From: Galeopsis tetrahit
Lineage: Eukaryota > Streptophyta > Magnoliopsida > Lamiales > Lamiaceae
Assembly (NCBI GenBank): GCA_963675135.1
Contig: OY776124.1
Span: 11,794,677-11,858,676, forward strand
Length of the DNA: 64,000 nt
Direction: 5' to 3'
In this document: positions 1-9,996 of the stretch, piece after piece
How the letters are laid out: each line of letters begins with the position of its first letter
How positions within the stretch are numbered: the stretch's first letter is position 1
Notes under the pieces: generated by a model
Seen by the model: only the letters and a program-made list of their open reading frames with translations
What the model was told of the DNA's origin: nothing
Databases searched by the model: none
Made by a program: the position numbers and the translations under genes

Positions 1-1
1 A

Positions 2-223
2 AACGATAGTGGAGGTGAAGAGGAGGGGGATGAAGAAGAGGATGAAGAGGAGAATGAATATGAAGATGAAGATGAAGATGAAGATGAAGAGGAGAATGAA
101 GATGAGGATGAGGATGAAGAGGAGAATGAAGATGAGGATGAGGAGGAGGATGAGGAAGATGATGAGGAGGAGGATAAGGATAAGGATGAAGAGGAGGATG
201 AAGACGATGAAGATGAAAATTAA
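2..223 (+). CDS. C-terminal acidic tail of an unidentified protein (partial)
   Basis: The frame starting at base 2 is open to a TAA at 221-223 and consists almost wholly of Glu and Asp, with a few Asn, Lys and Gly, built from GAA/GAG/GAT codons. The start lies outside the window. The overlapping basic Lys/Arg/Met-rich frame is a shadow of the same purine repeat. Acidic tails occur in chromatin proteins and in some proteins encoded by plant DNA transposons. Because a CACTA right end lies about 1 kb downstream, this could be the last exon of a transposon-encoded protein. That link is inference. It may equally be a coding-like microsatellite. Confidence 0.3.
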   Translation, partial: NDSGGEEEGDEEEDEEENEYEDEDEDEDEEENEDEDEDEEENEDEDEEEDEEDDEEEDKDKDEEEDEDDEDEN

Positions 224-595
224 TGTAATGTATTTATTTTTATTTTATAAAAGTTAATTAATTATTTATCATTTAGGTACAAATTATAAAAATTACATTT
301 ACTATAAATATAAGCCACAACCAATATATTTATTAATATATGTGGAAGAAATGAATTTTGTGATTTTAAAAAAAAAAATGAGTAAAAAAGGTTTAAATAT
401 GCATATTGCAGAATTTTAATAAAAATGTTAAAATTTAAATTTAAATATATAAATTATAAAAATTAATTTAATATAAATATAAGTTAAACAATATATTCAT
501 TAATATATGTGAAATAGATATAATTTGTTAAGTTTAAAAAAAAATGGGTCAAAAATGAGTTCAAATACAATTAATATTACAACTATAAACAACAA

Positions 596-735
596 ACAGA
601 CTTGTCCGAGTGGTAGGCGCCCCTCACTAGGCGCCCACACACCTGGGTTCGAGTCTCAGCAAGGCCGAAATATTGGCCAATTTAATACAAAATGCTACAG
701 GATTGGGTCGGGTCGGGGCCTCCCCGGTCCCATCT
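596..735 (+). repeat. tRNA-like sequence, possible SINE head
   Basis: TGTCCGAGTGGT at about 603-614 resembles a Pol III A box. GGTTCGAGTCT at about 645-655 resembles a B box at a normal tRNA spacing. No convincing acceptor stem or anticodon arm can be folded by eye. A GC-rich tail follows, then a T-run at about 738-746. The best reading is a tRNA-derived SINE or tRNA relic nested in the CACTA element. It is not a functional tRNA gene. Confidence 0.35.
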
Positions 736-754
736 ATATTTTTTTTAAATTATT

Positions 755-1270
755 TTGTTTTACCGACGGAATATCCGTCACTATAAAGACGACGGATATT
801 CCGTCCCTATATGTTTTTTTGAAATAAATTTATTCGAAATTAATTCTGTCGGAATTCCGTCGGTATTACCGACGGAATATCCGTCACTATAAAGGCGACG
901 GACTATCCGACGACAGTTCCGACGGAATTGCCGAGCGAATATCCGTCGGCAATACTGACGGGAATACTGACGGAAATTTATTTCTTTTTTAATTATTTTA
1001 ATTAATTATTATCGACGGAATATTGACTCGGTTTATTAAACGGGTTGTCCGGATTATCGACGGACATATTCCGTCGGCAAATATGACTGACATATTCCGT
1101 CGGTATGTCCGTCGGTAATGCCGACGGAATTAAAAAATCCGTCGGCAAAAAAAGCCGACGACATGAAAGTAGACGGACAACATTCCGTCGGTAATTCCGT
1201 CGGTAAACCTGGCGGCCGACGGAAATTCCGTCGGCAATTCCGTCTCCAAAACGCGTCTTTTTTTGTAGTG
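755..1270. repeat. CACTA subterminal repeats and 3' terminal inverted repeat
   Basis: More than a dozen copies of a GACGGA(A)TNTCCGTC-type motif occur in both orientations. Several form short perfect inverted repeats, such as GACGGAATTCCGTC-like blocks. They lead up to the terminal GTAGTG at 1265-1270. In CACTA elements such motifs bind the element's own DNA-binding protein. That role is family knowledge and is not shown here. Confidence 0.65.
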
Positions 1271-1512
1271 AGGTAGACTTTTACCTCTCATATTTGAGTC
1301 AATTAATGCCGCTTGAAATTAGTGTGCTTCTATTGTTAATTTATTATATATATAAATGTGATCATATATTTTTCGTATCATAAAAATATATGATAAAATA
1401 TCTTGATGCATTGTCCAACGAATAATTAATACGTAGTATGAAGAAATTTGTTGAATTTGGAATTTTTAGATCAGGTAGGTGTAGGTCAGAAGCAAGATCT
1501 GATTTGTTCAGT
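1271..1512. other. AT-rich spacer between CACTA end and Gypsy insertion
   Basis: I see no coding potential or recognisable repeat. It is the left flank of the Gypsy insertion and continues at 9997 on the other side of that element. Confidence 0.5.
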
Positions 1513-1517
1513 ATAAC
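1513..1517. repeat. Target-site duplication ATAAC (left)
   Basis: ATAAC lies immediately outside the left LTR and matches ATAAC at 9992-9996. This is the 5-bp duplication expected from Ty3/Gypsy integration. Confidence 0.9.
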
Positions 1518-2272
1518 TGTTGTACGTGCTTTCGTCGGGTTGACTCGGATGTGGACTATTTGTTAGCACGAGACAAACACGTATTATGATCGGGGGTTAT
1601 TACGTGTGTAGAGAGGTTATTATGATGATCTTAAAGAAGAACAAAGTAAGAAGGATCAAGAACAATGATATAGCTTCTTGGAGAAGCTAAAGCTTTAGAA
1701 GCTTGGGAGTGTTTATTGCTTAGGTTGGGAGTGATTTGTAGGAATGGTGTAACTTGTGTACAAATGAGCCCCTTTTAGGCATTATATAGTGGTTTCTGGG
1801 GGCTGCCCGTCCTTTACACGTGGCACGCCCTCATTGGACCTGTCTTCTGCCCGAAAAGGTGATTTGATGGCGCATTTAATGCTAAACCGCCTTAGGTGCT
1901 CGTCCTCGCCGAGATGCCGAGGAGCTGGGTCACGGTGGTCGCCGAAGGACCTGATCATCTAGGAAGGTGGTCGCCCAGACCTCCGAGGTGTGTGGTCGCC
2001 ACGCTTTATGCTGTCTCCCAAGGCTTCAACACTTATCTTCTCTAGCAAAAAAAAGGCGAGTGCTCGCCACACATTTGGGCGAGCAGCTAACTAAACATGT
2101 GCTCGCCAACATCTTTGGACGAGCACTTAAATATATTAAATACATTTATTCTATTACATTTTCTTGGTCTTGTTGACTAGTCGTCGCACGACTTTGTTGA
2201 CTGGTCCTCGCCACGTAAGCTGGTGACTAGGATTGACTAGTCAAAGATTGACTTCTTTGACTAGGTATAACA
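1518..2272 (-). repeat. 3' LTR of the Gypsy element
   Basis: It begins TGTTGTACG and ends TATAACA on the plus strand (TG...CA termini). It is nearly identical to 9228-9991 and lacks the 9-bp GATGATCTT-type duplication present in that copy. It carries the same minus-strand TATA (about 1781-1789) and W-box cluster (2173-2262). Confidence 0.95.
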
Positions 2273-2284
2273 TTTGCCCCCTGG
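2273..2284 (-). promoter_or_regulatory. Polypurine tract of the Gypsy element
   Basis: On the coding strand the sequence CCAGGGGGCAAA directly abuts the TG of the 3' LTR. This is the expected primer site for plus-strand DNA synthesis. Confidence 0.75.
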
Positions 2285-2888
2285 TCGCCTTTCTTCGTAT
2301 TCGTAGAATGGTAAGGCGAGCAGTGTGGTCGTCTTCTTAGATGGTGAAAATTGTTCTCGACAACACAATCAAATTTGAGATCTTGATGACGTGAGATGGA
2401 GGCGGTCGCCTCGTTTCCAGTACCGAGCACGACTTTTGAGGCACCTTTTATTAAATGCGGATTTGACACTTGTCGGGCGCGTGGTCGGCGCCCGAAATTT
2501 GAATTTAGCGCGTGGGGCGTGTACCGACCTCAAAGGTCGCGCGTGAGCTCACTCTCCGAACTCGAATTCGGAAATGACCCCAAAATTTTGGGAAAATTTC
2601 GTTTTTGACCCCGTTTTTTGCACATAGGTCCCTGCATAATACTTGCCTATAAATAGGGCTTTCTTCTTCACAAAGACACTTTTCATCTCTGCAATTTTCG
2701 ATTTTCCTCGAGTTTTCTTCCAAGCTTCTCTCTTTAAGAAAGAGTGCTCGTCTTTTGTTTCCTAGATGGCTACGCAGAGCCTTGTCTAAAATTTCAAACT
2801 TATCTAACACTTGATGGAAATTTAAAACTTTACTTGTATTGAAATGATGATTAGATACAAACTATACAAATATGAAAATATTAACAAC
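2285..2888 (-). other. 3' untranslated internal region of the Gypsy element
   Basis: This lies between the integrase stop and the PPT. Short open frames here have no recognisable domain, and I see no extra gene. Confidence 0.6.
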
Positions 2889-3596
2889 TTACTGGTAATA
2901 CTTCTTCAGCTTGACCGCGTTCCATGGGTACTTGCTCGGCTTGCCCTCCAGATCTTCTAGCTCGTACGATCTGTTCAGGAGTGTGCGCGTTATTCGGTAC
3001 GGACCCTCCCAAGTCGGGCCAAGTATGCCGATGGACTGCTCCGTCGCCCTCCGAAGTACGAGCTGGCCGATAGTGAACTGGCGAGCACGTACTTTGGTGT
3101 TGTAGTAGCGTTCTGACCTTTGCTTGTAGACCACGTTCTTCTCGTCCGCTGTTAGCCTTCGCTCTTCTAGGAAGTCCAAGTCGGAGAGTTGTGCATCGTT
3201 ATTCAACTGCTCGTCATAATTTGCCACTCGAAAAGTTGGGACCTGCCCCTCTGCTGGTATGACAGCTTCGGTTCCGAACGCGAGCGCGAACGGAGTTTCA
3301 CCAGTAGAATTCCTCGTGGTCGTCCGATATGCCCACAGAACCATGTGCAGCTCGTCCGCCCATTTTCCCTTCAATCCATCTAGCTTAGCTTTCAAGGTGT
3401 GCTTGATGATTTTGTTGATCGCCTCTACTTGACCATTTGATTGTGGATGATAGGGTGTTGAAAAAAATTTCTTGATGTTCCATTCTGAGCAGAAATCCAG
3501 CATGTCTTGACTTGTGAATTGACGTCCGTTGTCGGTCACTATCGCTCGTGGTAGGCCGAACCTGCAAATTATGTTTTTCCAAATGAAGCTTGTCAT
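2889..3596 (-). pseudogene. Integrase, C-terminal part (core end and GPY/F module) of Gypsy pol
   Basis: This frame holds the second and third catalytic acids of integrase: Asp in TDNGRQF and Glu in NGQVEAINK. They are followed by the WAYRTT...TGETPF segment and a GPY/F module (WEGPYRI). It ends in the usual basic LKKYYQ tail. It continues the same frame as 3597-3935 but is cut off from it by a TAG at 3597-3599, which lies between the first and second catalytic Asp. The domain sequence otherwise looks undamaged. Unless the stop is read through, no complete integrase can be made from this copy. Confidence 0.9.
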
Positions 3597-3965
3597 CTAG
3601 GCCGTTGTGATGGTCTTCAGTGCCTTTGCTTCTGTCCACTTGGTGAAGTAATCGACTGCTACGACTACAAAAGTTACCCCCCCGATGCCAGGCGGGAAAG
3701 GTCCGATGATGTCGATGCCCCACTTTGCGAAGGGCCAAGAGCTGTAGACGGAGATGAGCTCGTCTGGAGGTGAGTGAATAGCGGGTGCAAAAGCTTGACA
3801 TCTCTTGCACGCCTGGGCGTAATGAATTGCGTCCTTCTTCAGTGTTGGCCAAAAGTAGCCTTGCCTCATGATCTTTAAAGCGAGCGCTTTCCCCCCTTTA
3901 TGATTTCCACATGCTCCATCGTGGATTTCGTGCATGACGATCTTCGCTTCGTCTTCTCCAAGGCA
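3597..3965 (-). pseudogene. Integrase, N-terminal HHCC zinc domain and first catalytic Asp
   Basis: The translation starts with the H-x-x-H half of the zinc finger (around HEIHDGACGNH) and has the C-x-x-C half in ACKRCQAF. The first catalytic Asp is in GIDIIGP, followed by the YFTKWTEAKAL segment typical of Gypsy integrases. The frame differs from the upstream RNase H frame, with a frameshift near 3965, and ends at the in-frame TAG at 3597-3599. Integrase inserts the cDNA into the genome. The module order confirms Ty3/Gypsy rather than Ty1/Copia. Confidence 0.9.
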
Positions 3966-5820
3966 TTGAAAAACCCCGTTTGTACAGGTGGTTGCCCAAA
4001 ATTGTGTACCTTGCGGACCTGAGTTGCAATCTGGTTGCCTTCACTTTGTCTGCCGGGAGCTCGCCGATCTTGATGTACTTGGTGATCGGCGTCCTCCAGT
4101 CCTCGTCGCTGGTCGCTTCAACCTGCAAAATTTGACCTCTGTTCACCGATGGGGAAGAAATTTTAGTGATGGTTGCTTCTGAAAATATTGGCTCCCCCTC
4201 TGAAGTGGCCAGCCGAGCTAACGCATCTGCTTGCGTATTGTCCTCCCTAGGGATTTGCTCGATGTGGAATTGATCAAATTGCTCGAGTAATCCTTTCACT
4301 AGGTCTTGATACTTTATCATTTGATCGCCGCGAGCCTCGTAGTCGCCCGTAATTTGACATACAACCAGCTGAGAGTCAGAAAAAAATTTCAGTTTTCTGG
4401 CGCCCACGGCCATAGCCATCTTGATTCCTGCAACCAGAGCCTCGTACTCTGCTTTGTTGTTGGTCGCACGATACTCGAACTTGATCGCCGAAGCAAACGT
4501 CTGTCCGGTTGGGCTGGTGAGGACAACTCCTGCCCCAGCTTTGGTGCTCGTCGATGAGCCATCGACGAACAGTGTCCAAGGAAGTTCGATTCCCTCGTCC
4601 AATTTCTCTGGGAAAGTGAGCTCTACAATGAATTCTGCCAGCACTTGTCCCTTGATTGTCGTTCTGGGTGCGTAGGTGAGACCAAATTGCCCGATCTCCA
4701 CCGACCATTTCAAAAGTCTTCCAGTGGTATCTGGATGATGCAGTGCTCGTCGGAGAGGAAAAGTGGTGAGGACGACCACCTCGTGGTCGAACAGGTATTG
4801 CCTTAATTTTCTGACGTTCATGACTAGTGCGTACGCCAATTTTTCCATTAGAGTGTATCTCAACTCCGCATCTCTCAGTGTTTGACTTACGTAGTAGATA
4901 GGCAGATGTGTGCTCCCCTCTGCTCGGACGAGCACTGAACTGATCGCACAGTCAGTGGCCGCTAAGTATAGATACAAAATTTCGCCGGGGACTGGCTTAG
5001 ATAGGACCTTCGGATCCGATAGATATTCCTTCAATTTTTCGAAAGCTTTCTCACACTCATCGGTCCACTCGAACTTCCCTTTTTTTAGAGCGTCGAAAAA
5101 AGGTTTGCAACGATCGCCCGTTCGTGCAATGAATCTATTCAGCGATGCAAGGCATCTTGTCAACCTCTGTACTTCTTTCACGTTCCTTGGGCTTTGCATA
5201 TTGATGACTGCTTGAATTTTACTCGGATTTGCCTCGATGCCCCGCTGGCTAACCAAGTGCCCCAGAAATTTTCCTGAGCTAACTCCAAAACTGCATTTCT
5301 TTGGATTTAACTTCATGTTGTACTCTTTTAGGATATCGAAAGTCATGGCAAGGTGGTGTAGGTGATCCTCTTTCCGTAAGCTTTTGACAACGATGTCGTC
5401 GATATAGACCTCCACCATCTCGCCGATGTGTTTCTCAAACATCTTATTTACCAGTCTTTGGTACGTTGCCCCCGCGTTTTTCAAACCGAAAGGCATTCTC
5501 TTCCAGCTATACATATCAAGCGCAGTCATGAAGGCCGTATGTCGCTGGTCGTCGGGATGCATTGCAATCTGATGGTACCCTGCGAAAGCATCCATGAAAG
5601 TTAACATCTCGTGCCCCGCTGTATTATCTACTAGGTGATCAATGTGGGGCATCGGAAAGTGATCTTTCGGACAGGCGTCGTTTAGATCTGTGAAGTCTAT
5701 ACACAATCTCCACGAACCGGTCGTTTTTCTGACGAGCACTGGATTTGCCAACCACTCGGGATCAGTTCCAGTTTTCTCGATTAATTTGTTGTCGATCAAT
5801 TTCTTAATTTCGACCGCCAA
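3898..5820 (-). pseudogene. Reverse transcriptase, RNase H and archaeal-type RNase H of Gypsy pol
   Basis: This 640-codon frame has RT motifs in order: SWRLCIDFTDLN (about residues 36-47), FMDAFAGYHQI (75-85), PFGLKNAGATYQ (110-121) and the catalytic YIDD at 139-142. A first RNase H domain follows (YYVSQTLRDAELRY region). A second RNase H at about residues 415-555 has VDGSS, NNKAEYEAL, SDSQLVV and NTQADALARLA. The dual RNase H places it in the Tat lineage. The beginning of RT lies in a different frame (frameshift near 5820-5830). The last about 25 codons are an out-of-frame tail past the frameshift near 3965. Confidence 0.92.
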
Positions 5821-7403
5821 AGCCGCACTTTATCAGGCCCAATTTTTCTTCGTTTTTGGGTGATGGGTCTCCTTGCTGGATCAATATTCAATCTGTGGCA
5901 GGCATGATTCGTGGGAATGCCCACCATATCTTCGTGCGAACAGGCGAATGCACCGATGTTTTCTTTCAAAAATGCGACCATGTCTGACCGCAAATGTGCT
6001 GGTAAATTTGAACCTATGAATACCTCGAGTTCTGGACGAGCTTTGTTTAAATGGATGGTTTCAAGGTCCTCCGCTGAAGTTGCCCGCTCTTTAGGCTCCT
6101 TCCAGCGAGGGTCCTCAATTCCGAATTCTGGCTCAAAACCTAACCTAGGCTCCAGATCTGGAAAGTTTTCTGGAAACTGGTCGTCGGGGATCTGGTCGCC
6201 CGAATCTGTCTGCTCGTCGATTTCCATTGGGGTGTGGTCGTCCACTTCCATGGAGGCGTGCTCGTTCGCCTCCACTTGGTGGTCGTCGGAACTACGACTA
6301 CACTCCCCAACTTCAATCTGTCGGTACTTGCTAGGAAGACCCTCCAAGTAGTTCACTTGTTCTGTTTGTGTTTGACACTCAATATACTTTCCAACCATAA
6401 TACTTTCCTTAGAATGAAGCTTTGCAAAACGGACGAGACACTCCCTCGCCCGCATCTGATCGCCCTTGACGGTTATAACTCCCGCCGGGGTTGGAAATTT
6501 TACACAGTAATAATAAGTAGAAACGGCCGCCTTGAACTCGTTGAAGAAAGGTCGGTCGAGGAACACATTGTAGGATAATGGCATGTCGATGATCAAGAAG
6601 TCGAGCTGCCTAGCATGGTGCATCTCAGGCTCTTTTGACGATGCCAACTCCAGAGACAGTCTGATTTTTCCAATGGGAAGGTTGCGTGTGTCCCCGAACC
6701 CTACGATTATATCATCGCAAGGCTCGATGTATTCTGCATATCCACCGAGAGCATCCAAGGTATGCTTGAAGAGGATGTTGGTGTATGCTCCAGTGTCGAC
6801 CATCATTCGATGGACATTGGTTCCCATTATCTTCCCCGTGATGACCAAAGCATCATTTTTTGGGTGCACCACGCCGTTCAGGTCGTCCTCCGAGAAAAGG
6901 ATTTGATGAGAAGGAGGCTTCTCGGCAGTCGGAGCGACGCACACCTGGTGCACGTTGTTGAGTGCTCGCTGTTCACTCTGAGCCCGGCGAACAGACAGAG
7001 CGGTCCCGGACTGAGTTCCCCCCAAGGGGCCTTCTATCACATTGCAGGCTCCGCCCACGTTATCGATGTCGCCACCAGGATTGTTTGGCATGGGAGGAGT
7101 TAGCTTGGGATGATTCAGTTGTTGGCGCAGGTCGTTGCCGTCGTCGCGACGTTTCTTTCCCCTGTTGTCGCCATTGCCAAGGGGCTTGATGAACTGGGCG
7201 AGCTTACCCTCATTGTACAGCTTAAAAAGATTTCTCACCAAGTCCCGGCACCCATTAGTGTGGTGGCCAATAGAGTTGTGGTAGTCGCAGAATTTGCTAC
7301 CATCGAGGTTGTCATCACTTGTATGCATTGGCTTAGCATGGGGGAGCAGATTCTTTCCCCTGACTGCATTGAAAATGCCCCTGGGATCAAGAGAGAGAGA
7401 GAG
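5796..7403 (-). pseudogene. Gag C-terminus (zinc knuckle) and aspartic protease
   Basis: The meaningful part begins near 7403, where the gag frame breaks. It carries a variant knuckle CDYHNSIGHHTNGC with spacing C-x2-H-x4-H-x4-C. His replaces the second Cys of the classical CCHC form, a variant I associate with plant Tat/Athila Gag proteins. Further on is an aspartic protease with active-site VDTGA (codons about 6801-6787) and the flap-to-C-terminal segment ending SYNVFLDRPFFNEF. The frame ends at 5796 after the start of the RT-linker, where a frameshift separates it from RT. Protease would process Gag and Pol. Confidence 0.85.
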
Positions 7404-8874
7404 ATTCTCTGAACTGGATGATCTCAGGAGACTCCTCGAAAGGCCTGAAGTTCGCTGGGCGAGCACTGCCAGCTTGAGTGGTCGCCTTCTTGGGCTGGGA
7501 AGATTCCCCAGTGTTGGTGTTTTTCTTGGGCCAGACCCTCTTGGATGTGTCAGACTGCTCGTTAGCCTTGGCAGCGTCCATGATTTCCTCCATTTGGATG
7601 AAGTTCCCAGCCCTCGTGCGGAAGTCCGCATAAGAAACTGGGAAAGTAAGATGGATAGATTCCCAGAGCTTGGTACCTATCCTCAGACCGGAAACAGCCG
7701 AGATCAGCTTTGTCTCATCGTTTACGGCCTCCCCATCGATCACCAGCCTATCAAAGCGCTCGATGAAGTCCTTGCTTGACTCATTTAGAGATTGGCGAAC
7801 GTTTGCCAAACGTTGCTTTGATGCTGGGCGAGCAGCAATGGACCCGTAGTAGGTTAGAAAGTACTGTCCCAGCTCATAGAATGAGGTGATAGATCCGGCA
7901 CTCAAAGTTGTGTACCAACGATGAGCCCGGTCTCCCAAGGTTAAGGAGAAATTCCTGCACTGGGTGGTGTCCGTTGCCCCGATTGAGGCCATATAGTTGG
8001 AGTACTTGGACAAGTGTACTCTGGGGTCGGATATCCCATCGTATGCCGCCATGGAGGGCATTTGGATCTTCCTTTGAATGGGGCCGGTAAGGATTGCAAC
8101 ACTTAGTGGAGGTGCGGGCAGAGTGATTGGTGGAGTGGCCCCTTGCTTCGAGGCGACCACCTCTGCTCGCAGAGCATCCATCTCTAGCTTCATCAATTTT
8201 TGGGTTTCGAGAAACTGGGCGATTTTCCCCTGCTCGGCGGTCTGTGGCTTAGGGACGACGTTCTCGTCGCGTCGACTCCCTTGGGATGCGGCCGGAAGAT
8301 CATCATGACGTGATCGCCTGGGAGAGTGCCTGTTAGAATGGTGGCTACGATAACTCTTCGCCGGAGCTCGCGAACCCTTCCCTGGTCGCACTCTCTGGAG
8401 AGCTGAGACTCTGTCGCCCTGATCTCTCTGGTCAGCGCGATCTCGGTGGTTGGCTCTTCCTGGCCGGCCGTCCACATTGAAAGGCACTCGGCGAGGAGCC
8501 CTTCCATCTTTATCGTCCATCCGGTTGAAAACCGAATTTCTGTGTCGCGAGTCTCCCGTGTGGCTATTGTGGGAGTGCTCGTCAGCTTTGTCTTTGCCTT
8601 TGTCTTGGGGGTGAACAGGGTGTGAGTGATAGGAGCGGTCTTCCTCATTCCCCTTGGCTTTGCGAGCTCTGTCGAAGGCCTGATCCTTGGCCTTCTCAAG
8701 CTTTTCATTCTGCCTCTTCTTCTCCGTGAGGTAGTCACAGAGATCTTTCAAATGCTGGGGATCATTCAGAATGTCCCCCATGTTCAAGTTGGCGAAAGGA
8801 TTTACCGGCCGCAACGGAGGGGGTTCGTTCCCTCCGGGTGGTAAGATTCCGTCTTGTGGAGTATGCTGAGACAT
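7387..8874 (-). pseudogene. Gag, N-terminal and capsid part
   Basis: An ATG at 8874-8872 opens a 495-codon frame. The N-terminus is Pro-rich, then comes a charged, probably coiled-coil stretch (about residues 40-70), then a basic Arg/Ser/His-rich region (about 70-200). The retrotransposon Gag/capsid domain is at about 265-425 (MAAYDGISDP..., WYTTLSAGSITSFYELGQYF, FIERFDRL). The frame stops at 7387-7389 just after a (GA)n/(TC)n run at about 7391-7403. The zinc knuckle continues in another frame, so slippage in this dinucleotide run is the likely break. Gag assembles the virus-like particle. Confidence 0.9.
7391..7403. repeat. (GA)n microsatellite at the gag frameshift
   Basis: A short GA run on the plus strand encodes Ser-Leu repeats in both competing minus-strand frames. 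The Gag frame is lost exactly here. Confidence 0.7.
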
Positions 8875-9207
8875 CGTTTAAAGAGTGTCTCCTGGGGATT
8901 ATTACAAGGATAAGACTGTTCTTAAGCTTTCGACGCTTAAAAACGAAAGATTAAAGTTCTTACGCAGAAGAACGTGCTATTACAACTACTTACTAGCAAA
9001 GTAACAACAACTAAAGCTTAAAAATAAGATTACACGGAGATCAAACTCCAAAATATGTCTCGAATATCGCAAATATTCAAGAACACGAAAATACGTAAAT
9101 AAATGCTTTAAAACGGTAGATCTACCGACTAAAACTTAAAAACAAGAGTTTGCTAGCCGATCGCTCGATGATCGGTTGAAACCTTGATGATGAACATGCA
9201 AAAGATT
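8875..9207 (-). other. 5' untranslated leader of the Gypsy element
   Basis: This lies between PBS and gag ATG and shows no significant open frame. Its right-hand part (from 9122) is the portion present in the third macro-copy. Confidence 0.7.
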
Positions 9208-9225
9208 CCCCTTCTTCTAGCGCCA
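9208..9225 (-). promoter_or_regulatory. Primer-binding site of the Gypsy element
   Basis: The coding strand reads TGGCGCTAGAAGAAGGGG, two bases inside the 5' LTR. It begins with the TGG that pairs with a tRNA 3' CCA end. I could not assign the tRNA with certainty. Confidence 0.75.
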
Positions 9226-9500
9226 AATGTTGTACGTGCTTTCGTCGGGTTGACTCGGATGTGGACTATTTGTTAGCACGAGACAAACATGTATTATGAT
9301 TGGGGGTTATTACGTGTGTAGAGAGGTTATTATGATGATCTTGATGATCTTAAAGAAGAACAAAGCAAGAAGGATCAAGAACAATGATATAGCTTCTTGG
9401 AGAAGCTAAAGCTTTAGAAGCTTGGGAGTGTTTATTGCTTGGGTTGGGAGTGATTTGTAGGAATGGTGTAACTTGTGTACAAATGAGCCCCTTTTAGGCA

Positions 9501-9508
9501 TTATATAG
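9501..9508 (-). promoter_or_regulatory. TATA box of the LTR promoter
   Basis: The minus strand reads CTATATAA in a GC-richer context. It is well placed for transcription start about 30 bases further left, inside the LTR. The same box recurs in every LTR copy. Confidence 0.6.
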
Positions 9509-9891
9509 TGGTTTCTGGGGGCTGCCCGTCCTTTACACGTGGCACGCCCTCATTGGACCTGTCTTCTGCCCGAAAAGGTGATTTGATGGCGCATTTAATG
9601 CTAAACCGCCCTAGGTGCTCGTCCTCGCCGAGATGCCGAGGAGCTGGGTCACGGTGGTCGCCGAAGGACCTTATCATCTAGGAAGGTGGTCGCCCAAACC
9701 TCCGAGGTGTGTGGTCGCCACGCTTTATGCTGTCTCCCAAGGCTTCAACATTTAACTTCTCTAGCAAAAAATAGGCGAGTGCTCGCCACACATTTGGGCG
9801 AGCAGCTAACTAAACATGTGCTCGCCAACATCTTTGGACGAGCACTTAAATATATTAAATACATTTATTCTATTACATTTTCTTGGTCTTG

Positions 9892-9981
9892 TTGACTAGT
9901 CGTCGCACGACTTTGTTGACTGGTCCTCGCCACGTAAGCTGGTGACTAGGATTGACTAGTCAAAGATTGACTTCTTTGACT
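9892..9981. promoter_or_regulatory. Cluster of six W-box motifs (TTGACT) in LTR U3
   Basis: TTGACT occurs at 9892, 9916, 9952, 9967 and 9976, and AGTCAA at 9958. The pair at 9952-9963 forms the perfect palindrome TTGACTAGTCAA. W-boxes bind WRKY factors in plants, so stress or defence responsiveness is plausible but inferred. Confidence 0.5.
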
Positions 9982-9991
9982 AGGTATAACA

Positions 9992-9996
9992 ATAAC
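9992..9996. repeat. Target-site duplication ATAAC (right)
   Basis: It matches 1513-1517 across the Gypsy element. Confidence 0.9.

Larger units (their letters stand above)
1..1270. mobile_element. Right-hand part of a CACTA (En/Spm-type) DNA transposon, left end outside window
   Basis: The element ends at 1270 in ...TTTTTTTGTAGTG, the inverse of the CACTACAAAAAAA terminus typical of plant CACTA elements. The last 500 bases are packed with short direct and inverted copies of CCGACGGAAT/ATTCCGTCGG, the usual CACTA subterminal architecture. Bases 224-595 are AT-rich and I see nothing in them. The left terminus and the 3-bp target duplication cannot be checked here, because the left end lies outside the window. 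Confidence 0.7.
1518..9991 (-). mobile_element. Complete Ty3/Gypsy Tat-lineage LTR retrotransposon (8474 bp), ORFs disrupted
   Basis: Two LTRs of 755 and 764 bp flank an internal region read on the minus strand in the order gag, protease, RT, RNase H, second archaeal-type RNase H, integrase. The second RNase H before integrase is the hallmark of the plant Tat lineage. The PBS lies next to the right (5') LTR and the PPT next to the left (3') LTR. A 5-bp TSD is intact. LTRs differ by about ten substitutions and a 9-bp indel (about 1.3%). At an assumed 1.3e-8 substitutions per site per year that is about 0.5 million years. Coding is broken at about 7390-7403, 5820-5830 and 3965 (frameshifts) and 3597-3599 (TAG), so this copy is not autonomous as read. 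Confidence 0.93.
9228..9991 (-). repeat. 5' LTR of the Gypsy element (macro-copy 1)
   Basis: It has TG...CA termini and is nearly identical to 1518-2272 plus a 9-bp internal duplication near 9337. Transcription from it runs leftwards into gag. The same LTR recurs at 35612-36375 and 63517 onward. Confidence 0.95.

Noticed and set aside
9..257. Basic Lys/Arg/Met-rich open frame at the left edge
   Set aside because: It is a shadow frame of the GAA/GAT/GAG repeat. The frame beginning at base 2 is the plausible one and is acidic.
600..660. Functional tRNA gene
   Set aside because: Only the internal promoter-like boxes are recognisable. No complete cloverleaf or clear anticodon could be drawn.
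2889..5820. Endogenous plant pararetrovirus
   Set aside because: Integrase, PBS, PPT, LTRs and a target duplication are all present, and no movement or coat protein is seen. It is a Ty3/Gypsy retrotransposon.
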